Shown here: in pieces, positions 28,319 to 36,981 of the stretch | How the letters are laid out: every line of letters begins with the position of its first letter | How positions within the stretch are numbered: the first letter of the stretch is position 1 | DNA from: Candidatus Bathyarchaeota archaeon RBG_16_48_13 | Lineage (GTDB): Archaea > Thermoproteota > Bathyarchaeia > RBG-16-48-13 | Assembly (NCBI GenBank): GCA_001775995.1 | Contig: MEZH01000013.1 | Span: 1 to 37,654, forward strand | Direction of reading: 5' to 3' | Length of the DNA stretch: 37,654 nt | Program-made: the position numbers and the translations under genes | Notes under the pieces: model-generated | Database searches by the model: none | What the model was told of the DNA's origin: nothing | Seen by the model: the letters and a program-made list of their open reading frames with translations, nothing else

Positions 28319-28752
28319 GCGTCTATTCCTTCGGTCCTTATCGTGTAGCTCTTCCTGAGTGGTGGCTCGCCTTCGAAGTCCTCCGGAAGCAGGAGTCTTG
28401 CCATCGCTTCACGTCCTCCGAAGTTTATTCCCATGAGGTCCGTGGTCTCTCTTTCGAGAAACTCAATACTTGGCCAAACGGCGACCAGCGTGTGGATATT
28501 GGGCTCCTGACGACTGACCGTAGTTCTGATTTCAAGGATGGTCTTCGCCAACTCCAAGTCTTCAAATGACGAAACATGATAGATGACATCTATTCTGTTC
28601 TCTTCTGGGTAATCTGTGGCGGTAACCGATATCACATGATCAAATTTCAAGTTTTTCAGCAGGTGGGCTGTTTCCAATATCTTTGAGGCGTCAACCGTGA
28701 TCGATAACCCATTCTGTTTCGTTAAGAGGACCCTTGTCACAATGCCCTTCAA
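28315..28752 (-). CDS. nuoC: NADH-quinone oxidoreductase subunit C-like
   Basis: VISVTATDYPEENRIDVIYHVSS...VAVWPSIEFLERETTDLMGINFGGREAMARLLLPEDFEGEPPLRKSY; TTG start, true N-terminus uncertain. Confidence 0.92.
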   Translation of the reverse strand: MKGIVTRVLLTKQNGLSITVDASKILETAHLLKNLKFDHVISVTATDYPEENRIDVIYHVSSFEDLELAKTILEIRTTVSRQEPNIHTLVAVWPSIEFLERETTDLMGINFGGREAMARLLLPEDFEGEPPLRKSYTIRTEGIDA

Positions 28753-28780
28753 CTTGTCAGAGATCAGGCCAGAAAGTTCT

Positions 28781-29269
28781 TCAGTTTTCAGGGTGAGGTG
28801 TCACCTTTTTTCTAATTTTTTCTTGCTCCATCGTCAATGATTTCAGAATTGCCTCAGGCCTTGGAGGGCATCCAGGTATGTAAACATCAACGGGGAGTAT
28901 TTCATGAGGTCTGACTATGTTGTAGCTGTTCCAGAAAATCCCGCCATCGATGGCACATGCACCCATAGCAAAAACGAACTTGGGCTCAGGCATCTGTTCG
29001 TAAACAATCTTTGCCGCTTCAGCCATTTTCTTGGTTACAGTTCCTTCTATGAAAAGAACATTGCATTGGCGCGTCCCCACGAAGGGCAGGAAGCCGTATC
29101 TTTCGGCATCGTATCTTGGGCAGAAACTTGCCGCAAATTCTGACCCACAGCAAGCCGTAGTGAAGTGCACTGGCCAAAGAGAGAATGATGTCCCCCAATC
29201 TTTGAGGGAACTCAAAATCTTTTGTCGGGCTAACGCCCTCGACAATCTTCTTATGACCGCATCGAACAT
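28781..29269 (-). CDS. nuoB: NADH-quinone oxidoreductase subunit B-like
   Basis: SLWPVHFTTACCGSEFAASFCPRYDAERYGF...VFAMGACAIDGGIFWNSYN...VDVYIPGCPPRPEAIL. ATG at 29269 (MFDAVIRR); ORF extends to 29302. Confidence 0.95.
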   Translation of the reverse strand: MFDAVIRRLSRALARQKILSSLKDWGTSFSLWPVHFTTACCGSEFAASFCPRYDAERYGFLPFVGTRQCNVLFIEGTVTKKMAEAAKIVYEQMPEPKFVFAMGACAIDGGIFWNSYNIVRPHEILPVDVYIPGCPPRPEAILKSLTMEQEKIRKKVTPHPEN

Positions 29270-29271
29270 GT

Positions 29272-29673
29272 TCAGCGTTCCTTTCTTTCCTTGATTTTCC
29301 ACAGCTCAATCCTATTCGCCGCATCCAAACCAAAAACTAGGGGGGGAGCGAGCATGAGCATGATCAATACGAAGAGTTGGACGACGCTATAGTACATCTC
29401 GTGCGTTTCCATCAAGAGAAGAAACAAATAGAAGAAAATGGGCTCAACGGTGAGAAAAACCACCAAGTAGGCATAGTATTGCATGGTGAACCAACCTCTC
29501 CCTCTTTTGGAGGGGGGGTTACCCGCTTCAAACCTCGCCTCCTTTATGGTCGAGTGTTTTGGAGGGGCAACGAGTCGGCTTATGGCGTAGCTCAGCAAGC
29601 CGGCACCCAAGCCACCGGACAGAGCCAAGAGAAAGGTGACCAAAGCATTATAGTCCAACGCGAGTTGACTCAC
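29272..29673 (-). CDS. nuoA: NADH-quinone oxidoreductase subunit A-like
   Basis: FEAGNPPSKRGRGWFTMQYYAYLVVFLTVEPIFFYLFLLL; GTG at 29673 preceded by GGGGGC is a likely start (ORF extends to 29748). Confidence 0.9.
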   Translation of the reverse strand: MSQLALDYNALVTFLLALSGGLGAGLLSYAISRLVAPPKHSTIKEARFEAGNPPSKRGRGWFTMQYYAYLVVFLTVEPIFFYLFLLLMETHEMYYSVVQLFVLIMLMLAPPLVFGLDAANRIELWKIKERKER

Positions 29674-29702
29674 AAATTGCCCCCATAAATATCTCGAATA
29701 GG

Positions 29703-30611
29703 TCAGAGAACTCCCTTGTATACCCGCACCGCCGGGCAACCCATGCATTGACCCTCAATGAATTGGACGCATTCAGCACATTTTCTACCACATGGTGCTA
29801 TATCTTCCTTCGCAGGGAAGACCCTTATATGGAATGCATCAGTCACGAGCGGCGGCTCAGAGCTGTGAACCGAGACGAGTTCTGTATCTTTGATGCCCTT
29901 AAAACTCTCAACGGTCGAGTTCAGGGTGCTCTGATCTTCGCCCCAGAGGAGAGTGAGTATGTTTGCTTTGTCAGTAGGCTTCAAGATCATCAGCACACGC
30001 GGGCAACTGAGCAGCATTTTCTCCAGTTTTTGGCGCGCATCAGAGTTCTTGCTCTCGAACGCTGCCAAAGTTGTCTTCATGCCCAGTTCGCTAAGGTTGA
30101 TCCCTGGCTTCAAGGAAAGGATCTTTCCGCTTACTAGACGATTCAATTTTGCTATTACGGTTGGTCGAGAGGACCCGATTTCCCTTGAAATTTGGAGGAC
30201 GGGCTTCCTGGAATCTCTTCGAAGTGCTTCAATGATCTTGAGGTCGATGGCATCTAGTTTCGTGGCACGACCCGGGACACTTGCATGAATTGTTCCATGC
30301 AATTTAGCATATTGAAGGGCTTCGTTCAACGAATAATCCGTTCTTTCGAGCTTGAGTCCTACCTTGGAGAAAAGCAAGGCTGCTATTAGATTTTCAATTT
30401 TAGTCGAGCCGACTCCGAAAATCGTTCTCAGTTCGTCGCTGATAGCTCTCTGGTTATTTTCGATTTCGTCACGGCGCAGAAGATTCTTTCCTTCGATGTG
30501 AACCAGGAAACTTTCTGCCGTCTTCTCATCGAGCATGATGTTCAAAGCCTCTCGAATGGAATCCAACACAAGTCCATCGAAGGTTTTGACCAGTTTTGAA
30601 GTGGTCTTCAT
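29703..30611 (-). CDS. Transcriptional regulator: NitrOD5-like N-terminus, Lrp/AsnC HTH, Cys-rich C-terminal tail
   Basis: N-terminal LRTIFGVGSTKIENLIAALLFSKVGL; HTH LDAIDLKIIEALRRDSRKPVLQISREIGSSRPTVIAKLNRLVSGKIL; C-terminus CGRKCAECVQFIEGQCMGC. Confidence 0.85.
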   Translation of the reverse strand: MKTTSKLVKTFDGLVLDSIREALNIMLDEKTAESFLVHIEGKNLLRRDEIENNQRAISDELRTIFGVGSTKIENLIAALLFSKVGLKLERTDYSLNEALQYAKLHGTIHASVPGRATKLDAIDLKIIEALRRDSRKPVLQISREIGSSRPTVIAKLNRLVSGKILSLKPGINLSELGMKTTLAAFESKNSDARQKLEKMLLSCPRVLMILKPTDKANILTLLWGEDQSTLNSTVESFKGIKDTELVSVHSSEPPLVTDAFHIRVFPAKEDIAPCGRKCAECVQFIEGQCMGCPAVRVYKGVL

Positions 30612-31096
30612 TTCGAATCCCTTGAGATTCTCTTGAGGGCGCTGATTCTTTTCTTGTATTCTTCAGCCGAGATCAGGTCCATTTGGGTAACGGTCCCGTC
30701 GGACTCGTAGACTGATGGATAGACGTAGATCTTCATGTCGGGGCTCTTCCGATAGAGTGCTGCGCCGATGGCTAGGGCAATCGGACACGGTAGATCGATT
30801 CCTTTTATCTTGGAATGCACTCCGTGTTCTCCGCCAGCGAAGAGACACTTTCTGATTATGAAACTGTACTTGTTGCCATTCTTTTTGAGCTCTAGCCCCT
30901 TGTAGAGACCTGTTCTCTCAAGCTCAATCAGCAAATCCCTCACATCTTTTTGACCGAAATGCTCGAAATAGCTTTCAACTGTGTTATTGATGCCCTTGAT
31001 GGCCATCTCGTGAACATCGAAGAAGTTTCTCTCCTTCTTCAACGCTTGAAAAGTTCCGAAATAGACGCCGTGCAGAGCGCACGCCAAGGTACGCAT
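30608..31096 (-). CDS. Small conserved-looking Cys-containing protein, possible sensor partner of the downstream regulator
   Basis: Start at MRTLACALHGVYFG (ATG 31096); RKCLFAGGEHGVHSKIKGIDLPCPIALAIGAALYRKS; 4 nt stop/start overlap with the downstream regulator. Confidence 0.6.
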   Translation of the reverse strand: MRTLACALHGVYFGTFQALKKERNFFDVHEMAIKGINNTVESYFEHFGQKDVRDLLIELERTGLYKGLELKKNGNKYSFIIRKCLFAGGEHGVHSKIKGIDLPCPIALAIGAALYRKSPDMKIYVYPSVYESDGTVTQMDLISAEEYKKRISALKRISRDSK

Positions 31097-31318
31097 ATTC
31101 TCTAATTCTTCCTTTCCGGTCGTGCTGTCCTGTCCCCCAAGGGAATATGCGCATCGAGGACCCTTATTAGCATTTTGTAAAGGGAAAGGGATGAAAGGAC
31201 ATTGTGGCGCGGTCCAAAGCGTCTCCACCCTTCCATGCTGACGAGTGAATGCATGCGAACCCATGCAAAGTGTAAACCACCTATCGATAAGTTTAATTAT
31301 TGAAGGAATTCATCTTAC

Positions 31319-32311
31319 TTGGGCGACGAAATGTTAGAGAAGCCTGCAAATGCGTTGCCAACGGCGGATATTTTGGGGCTACGAAGCCTAGTCAACCGCC
31401 ACATGAAAGGTCTCCTATCTTCCATCGGACACCTGAGTCTTAGTCCTCAACTTGATTATTGTCTCCTCTCACCTGGAAAGAGACTCAGACCCTTAATAGT
31501 CCTCCTTTCGACCTATGCCGTTGGAGGCGATTTGGAAAAATCTCTACCGCTTGCGCTTTCCATCGAGGCGCTGCACACGGCCACGTTGGTCCATGATGAC
31601 GCCATAGATCGTGATCAAGATCGGAGAGGCGTTCCCACGGTTCACACTAGGTGGGGTGTTGGCGATGCCATACTTGTTGGTGATTCTCTGATCTCTCTTT
31701 CCATAAGTTTGGCCGCGGACTACGGCCGAGAGATAGTGAAAATCATCGCTAACACAGGTTTGGAACTCTCCGATGGAGAACATGCCGAGGCATCATCACA
31801 GTTGAAAATATCCACTGAAAATCAATACTACGCAAGAATCCGAGGTAAATCTGCAGCCCTTTTCAGGGCCGCGGCCAGAGTCGGGGCGTTGGCGGGGGGC
31901 GGTAACGGGCGTGAAGTCGACGCCTTGGGAGAATTCGGCGAGAGATTCGGCTTAGCCTATCAGATCAGGGACGACATTCAAGACCTGATGGAGAAGGGAA
32001 GTGAGATGCCCCGAGACCTGCGGAATAAAGTCCCCACGTTGCCGATCCTTCATTTGTATCGTAATGGAGACGCCGGGGTCAGGAGGCTTCTGGACAGGGG
32101 CTTCACTGAGGGCTTTTCGATTGCAGAAGCTCGCCAAATAGTGGTCGAACTCGAATCGAGTGGTTCGATTCTCTATTGCGAGCAAAAAATCGAGGAAAAT
32201 CTCGGAGCGGCCCTGAGAGCGTTGGCCGAGATCAGGTTCGCCAAGGCAAAGAATCTCCTAACTGAGTTGTTTGAGGTCGCTATTCCACATGTGGGGATGC
32301 AACCGCCATGA
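31319..32311 (+). CDS. Trans-isoprenyl (polyprenyl/geranylgeranyl) diphosphate synthase
   Basis: GKRLRPLIVLLSTYAVGG, LVHDDAIDRDQDRRGVPTVHTRWGVGDAILVGDSL, LAYQIRDDIQDL. TTG at 31319 or ATG at 31331. Confidence 0.93.
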   Translation: MGDEMLEKPANALPTADILGLRSLVNRHMKGLLSSIGHLSLSPQLDYCLLSPGKRLRPLIVLLSTYAVGGDLEKSLPLALSIEALHTATLVHDDAIDRDQDRRGVPTVHTRWGVGDAILVGDSLISLSISLAADYGREIVKIIANTGLELSDGEHAEASSQLKISTENQYYARIRGKSAALFRAAARVGALAGGGNGREVDALGEFGERFGLAYQIRDDIQDLMEKGSEMPRDLRNKVPTLPILHLYRNGDAGVRRLLDRGFTEGFSIAEARQIVVELESSGSILYCEQKIEENLGAALRALAEIRFAKAKNLLTELFEVAIPHVGMQPP

Positions 32312-33255
32312 AGCCGATTCACGGATTTGCGCCGTCCAGTCTGAAGGTCAAGATCCCCTTGTTGCTGGCTGAGTTGCGGGCACCATTTCTAACCGCAAGC
32401 CTGGCTTCCGTGTTCTTAGGAACGGCGATGGCTTGGGTGTCCTGGAAGAATATTGATCCAATATTCTTGCTGCTGACCCTGGCCGGAACGTTTTGTCTTC
32501 ACTCGAGTGCGAATGTGATCAACGATTATTTCGACTACAAGAGTGGCTGTGACGGGCTCAACAGAGATTCTATTCCCCCATTTACCGGAGGAAGTGGCCT
32601 CCTTGTCAGCGGCGCCCTGCGCCCGAATGAGGTGCTTGCGCTCGCTTCGAGCCTATTCCTGACAGCAGGGGCAATTGGCCTTTACCTCGCAATGATCAGA
32701 GGGTGGATCATCCTAGTCCTAGTCGCCGTCGCCGTTCTTTCCGGATATTTCTACACGACTCACCTCGCAACCAGAGGTGTTGGAGAGCTCGTCGTAGGTC
32801 TTTGCTTCGGTCCGCTTCTTGCATTCGGAACATATTATGTCCAGACCAACTCCTTCGCGCTGGGACCTCTGTTAGCGGGTTTGCCGCTGGGCCTACTTGT
32901 GGCAGCCATACTTTGGATAAACGAAATACCTGATTACAGAGCTGACAGCCTAGTAGGGAAGAACACGGCCGTCGTCAGGCTCGGGAAAAGAAGAGCTGCT
33001 CAAGTTTACGTATGCATTGTCGGCCTCGCGTACGCGATCATCGGGTTCGGCATCCTAGCCCGTGTCCTCCCGGTAACATCAGCTCTAACCTTCTTGTCAC
33101 TCCCCTTGGCACTCAAAGCCGCGAGAATAGCGAACACTAGTTATGATTCGAAGGAGTTGAGACCCGCAAATGGACTCACCATTTCGACGCACCTCGTCGT
33201 TGGAATCCTCTTGACAACTGGATACATCCTGCTGCCTCTTCTCCCTGCCATCTAG
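32308..33255 (+). CDS. menA: UbiA-family prenyltransferase, MenA-like
   Basis: VINDYFDYKSGCDGLNRDSIPPFTGGSGLLVSGAL, INEIPDYRADSLVGKNTAVVRLGKRRA; overlaps the upstream synthase (ATGA-type). Confidence 0.85.
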   Translation: MKPIHGFAPSSLKVKIPLLLAELRAPFLTASLASVFLGTAMAWVSWKNIDPIFLLLTLAGTFCLHSSANVINDYFDYKSGCDGLNRDSIPPFTGGSGLLVSGALRPNEVLALASSLFLTAGAIGLYLAMIRGWIILVLVAVAVLSGYFYTTHLATRGVGELVVGLCFGPLLAFGTYYVQTNSFALGPLLAGLPLGLLVAAILWINEIPDYRADSLVGKNTAVVRLGKRRAAQVYVCIVGLAYAIIGFGILARVLPVTSALTFLSLPLALKAARIANTSYDSKELRPANGLTISTHLVVGILLTTGYILLPLLPAI

Positions 33256-33917
33256 CACTTGAAACCACTACGTCCTTGGCACTCGTCCACGTCGAGAGAT
33301 CGGGTGGCGGACCGTCAACGCACCAATCCCCCGGCTTTTTCCTTGTGCGATCCCTCCAGCATTCCTGCTTTCCCGTTTGCGATTTCGTTTCCCTGTTCCT
33401 TCTCGTTGATGTCGAGGCATCAAGACAACGAATCTGCCCAGCGGGCTTGAACATTGTGGATTTCGTACTTGAGCCTTTGATTTACGCACACTATATGTAG
33501 TTCACTACTGTAGCCACTCATCCATATGGTCTTATCTAATGCGGGCGCATACTGATTCTTGTGCAGAGAGGAGAGGATTCGACGGGGACCTTCTGCCAAG
33601 GGTAGTCGCCCTCAACAACCGCCGTGAAACCTGGCGGTACATCCTCTCTGCCTATGATACTCTAGCTGTCCCCCCGAGACTGACCCGTTGAAGAGAGGCG
33701 GAGTGATCAGGGCGTTGACGTTCTCCGTCATAGGCTTGATCACATCGTGGTTCGGCTTCGTCTTCGACATAACTGGCATCCAGGACCACCCCATTTACCG
33801 CCTCAAGTTCAGAAGAAAGACCCAAACTTCTTCCTAGTCAAACCGAGAGCACAAATCCCTCAAGACGCGCTTCACAATATTATCTCACAACGTATTGAGA
33901 AGTGAGGCAAGAGTGGG

Positions 33918-34148
33918 TTGAACTCAAGGACGACAGTAGTCGGCTTGGCACTCATTCTCATAGCATTGACTCTCGGAGGGGTGCAAGACCTCCACGTATA
34001 CAACATCTACGGAGACATTTAAGACAAGTGGTATTTCTACGGCGCGATCGGGATCGTCCTGCTCGCAGGAATCATCCTAGCGGTGTGGAGTTTGCTGAAG
34101 AAGAGTGGCACCGGGACAAGCCGATCCATTGATCGCTTTGGGAGTTGA
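33918..34148 (+). pseudogene. Two-TM small membrane protein interrupted by an in-frame TAA at 34020-34022
   Basis: Frame reads LNSRTTVVGLALILIALTLGGVQDLHVYNIYGDI*DKWYFYGAIGIVLLAGIILAVWSLLKKSGTGTSRSIDRFGS*. Confidence 0.5.
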
Positions 34149-35330
34149 CGATAATAACCCCAGAATGGCTGGAGCACTCAGTGAATAGATTTTTCCATCA
34201 AAAGCGCAGCCGTATAGTTCCTTGTTCTCGCCTATTCCGAACGAGGAAATGGTGAGATTCGAGTTGACGAGCAGCGTGTTTGTGCCGTTTGCCGCCAGCG
34301 CCCAGATTCTGCCGGAGCCGTAGTCGCCGTAAACGTAAGCACCTCTCAGTTGAGGAAGCGCTGAACCGCGGTACACGTAGCCGCCGATTATGGCGTATCC
34401 CAGGGAGTGGTTGTATTCATAAACGGGCAATTCGAGTCCTGTTTGGTTTCCGCCTTTATAGTGGAGGGTGCCTTCCATTATGTTCCAGCCGTAGTTCTTG
34501 CCTTTCTCGACGACGTCAATCTCTTCTATTTGGTCCTGTCCCACATCACCCACCCAAAGCTTTCCTGTGGCAGAATCGAAGCTGAAACGCCAAGGATTCC
34601 TAAATCCGTAAGCAAAAATCTCTTCCCTGTAACCCAACGCGTTGCCCACAAAAGGGTTGTCGGCTGGAATACCGTAGTTTCGTCCTGAGGAAGGCGAGTT
34701 CACGTCTACGCGGAGAATCTTGCCCAGGAGGGTCAAGCGGTTCTGCCCATTGCCCAAGGGGTCGCCTCCGCTTCCACCATCGCCTAAGCCAATGTAGAGG
34801 TAACCATCGGGTCCGAAGGCGAGTTGTCCGCCCTTATGGTTGGGGAAGGGCTGAGCGATCTCCAAGATAACGAATTCGCTGGCCTTATCCGCCCCATTAG
34901 GGTTACCTGCCAGGGTCTTGTACCTTGCGATAACGGTCCGTGTTGGATTTGGCTCTACGTAGTCAACATAGAAGTAGCCGTTGCTTGAGAAGTTGGGGTG
35001 AAAAGCCAGTCCGAGCAAGCCCTGTTCCCCGCTGAAAAGCACGCGGTCAGTAATGTCTAGAAAAACCGTTGAGGCAGCAGCGTCCGCTGCGTTCTGAAAA
35101 ACTCTGATGGTGCCCGCTTGCTCCACAACGAAAAGACTATTGCTGCCATCTCCTGCACTGCAGATTCCAACAGGATTACTGAAAGTCAGCTGCGAAAAGG
35201 CAATCTGAATACCGTACTTGCCTTGCACCTGGCCTGGAGGAACCGCAACGTATAGAAAATAGAAGATGAGTGTGACTGCCAATACGGAAGCAGCTATCAT
35301 CGTGAAAAGAATCTTGCCTTTCAAGCCCAC
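34077..35330 (-). CDS. PQQ-dependent aldose/glucose-sorbosone dehydrogenase family protein, N-terminally membrane-anchored or secreted
   Basis: N-terminal TM; GEQGLLGLAFHPNFSSNGYFYVDYV, PFPNHKGGQLAFGPDGYLYIGLGDGGSGGDPLGNGQN, FAYGFRNPWRFSFD, GDVGQDQIEEIDVVEKGKNYGWNIMEG. Confidence 0.93.
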   Translation of the reverse strand: MGLKGKILFTMIAASVLAVTLIFYFLYVAVPPGQVQGKYGIQIAFSQLTFSNPVGICSAGDGSNSLFVVEQAGTIRVFQNAADAAASTVFLDITDRVLFSGEQGLLGLAFHPNFSSNGYFYVDYVEPNPTRTVIARYKTLAGNPNGADKASEFVILEIAQPFPNHKGGQLAFGPDGYLYIGLGDGGSGGDPLGNGQNRLTLLGKILRVDVNSPSSGRNYGIPADNPFVGNALGYREEIFAYGFRNPWRFSFDSATGKLWVGDVGQDQIEEIDVVEKGKNYGWNIMEGTLHYKGGNQTGLELPVYEYNHSLGYAIIGGYVYRGSALPQLRGAYVYGDYGSGRIWALAANGTNTLLVNSNLTISSFGIGENKELYGCAFDGKIYSLSAPAILGLLSSTPKAINGSACPGATLLQQTPHR

Positions 35331-35563
35331 CGCTTAACCCGTTGACAATATGTTCTGTCAGCCTTAATATGTGTAGGACTGCGGTTCTGATCGATGCATT
35401 ATCATGATTTCTGTGATTAATTCTGGGGCGAGTGGATGTCTCCGAAGGGAGAAAGTCTCGACCCAAGATCACTTTGATGGCAGTCAGGTCGGAGAGATGA
35501 GAGAGCGTCTGCGAGGTCTCTGGTCCAGGGGATCCTGTTCTGTCTCTTGTATGGCGCGCGCTA

Positions 35564-35917
35564 TCATCTTTTCTTTTGTTTTGGGGGCAGCGAAGACACA
35601 TACTCTATCGATCGACCCAACCATTCAGCGAATGCTTTGTCATTCATGTGGACCGTTTTTGGGATGACGACGTATCCGCTCATCGCTCTTCCAGGCATTG
35701 GTTCGAATGGAGTCACTTGCGAGTGAGTTTTCATGATTTTCTGGATATCCGATGTGGATAACCTGAGGAATATGTCTTCGGCGTGAACCCCGGTAAACAT
35801 GTTGCCGTTGATGAAGTATGCGGGGTATCCGAACATTTCGCGGAATTGGCAGTCGACCTTCTTCATCCTCTGAGCGAGTAACTCGACCAATTCGGCGAGA
35901 GCTTTCTTCCATTCCAC
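35564..35917 (-). CDS. TfoX N-terminal domain-like protein
   Basis: LAQRMKKVDCQFREMFGYPAYFINGNMFTGVHAEDIFLRLS...FEPMPGRAMSGYVVIP. Confidence 0.85.
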   Translation of the reverse strand: MEWKKALAELVELLAQRMKKVDCQFREMFGYPAYFINGNMFTGVHAEDIFLRLSTSDIQKIMKTHSQVTPFEPMPGRAMSGYVVIPKTVHMNDKAFAEWLGRSIEYVSSLPPKQKKR

Positions 35918-36043
35918 GACGACAAACTCTCTTTATTCCATGTGCATGGGTTCGTTAATTAGGCTTTTATCCGCGCAACCAAAGCGCGCGAGGTCGCTGA
36001 TGAAGTGGAAGCCGGAAAAAAGGCTGCGTTGATACGGCGAATC

Positions 36044-36733
36044 CTAAGCCTCGGGATTGAGGGGTACCAAATCGCAGTAGTAGAACTTATTCTCTCTTAG
36101 GACGATTTCTCCTACGTCGTATCGTATCCTTTTCTTGAATATCGGGCCGTCATACGCGAATGAGTGAAATTCTCCGTTTTCGCCACATGGATCAACAGTG
36201 GGCGGAAGGTCGTCTAGGAACTGTCTGTCGAACTCTCTACCCACGAATCCCTTGTCTAGTACCTTTGAGTCAACAGAGACTACGATTGCCCTGAATCCCT
36301 GGTCCATGAATCTCTTGGCCAACTCTTTGGTGTTCTTCTTCCAGTTCGGGAATATTCCTCGCATTCCCATCTTCGAGAGGATGTCCTCGCGATACTTCCT
36401 CACGTTCTCCAGGAAGATGTCCCCGAAAACCATTGATGAGGCTCCAGCCGCATTATACTTCGAAAGGACCGCTCTCATCTTGGACTCGTATTCCTCATCG
36501 GAGATATCTTTTGAGATGAGCACCACGTCAAGTGGAACTCCCAGGGATTCTGCCTGCACTTCCAGCAGGCTCCGTCGCACACCGTGCGTGCTGACCCGGT
36601 CGTACTCTTCTGTCACGTTCGTCATCAAACCGATAACGTCGTACTTGCTTGTTCTTATGATTTCGTTGAAGGCCAGAGCGCAGTCTTTGCCTCCGCTCCA
36701 CGAAAACCCAACTTTTTCCAACATCATCGTCAC
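36044..36733 (-). CDS. DUF71 / diphthine-ammonia ligase-like ATP-binding protein (PP-loop superfamily)
   Basis: VGFSWSGGKDCALAFNEI (PP-loop SGGKD), FGDIFLENVRKYREDIL, DPCGENGEFHSFAYDGPIF. ATG at 36724 is an alternative start. Confidence 0.9.
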   Translation of the reverse strand: MTMMLEKVGFSWSGGKDCALAFNEIIRTSKYDVIGLMTNVTEEYDRVSTHGVRRSLLEVQAESLGVPLDVVLISKDISDEEYESKMRAVLSKYNAAGASSMVFGDIFLENVRKYREDILSKMGMRGIFPNWKKNTKELAKRFMDQGFRAIVVSVDSKVLDKGFVGREFDRQFLDDLPPTVDPCGENGEFHSFAYDGPIFKKRIRYDVGEIVLRENKFYYCDLVPLNPEA

Positions 36734-36981
36734 CAGCCTCTACTATCGTGATAATTCTTCTGACAATAAAGGATTGGCGCGCGCTTTGCCCCCGATCATT
36801 GAGATCATGAACGTCCGAAGTCGATTATGGGCGTTAAGGCAAGATTCATCCACGGTTTACCCATTTCTCCAAAGATCTTTAGCAACATGTCCAAAAAAAT
36901 TGTGCAAATCAGATATATACTCTTCACCGCCCAGTGGCATCTTCACGCTCAAAGTCTTCCTCTTCATGGAAGGTGTCCGCG

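Noticed and set aside
34020-34022. Recoded stop codon (selenocysteine or pyrrolysine type) in the small membrane protein
   Set aside because: The codon is TAA, which is not the pyrrolysine (TAG) or selenocysteine (TGA) codon; a pseudogene is simpler.
35960-36104. Plus-strand reading AREVADEVEAGKKAALIRRILSLGIEG...
   Set aside because: No start codon in frame and about half overlaps the DUF71 gene end in antisense; too short to support.
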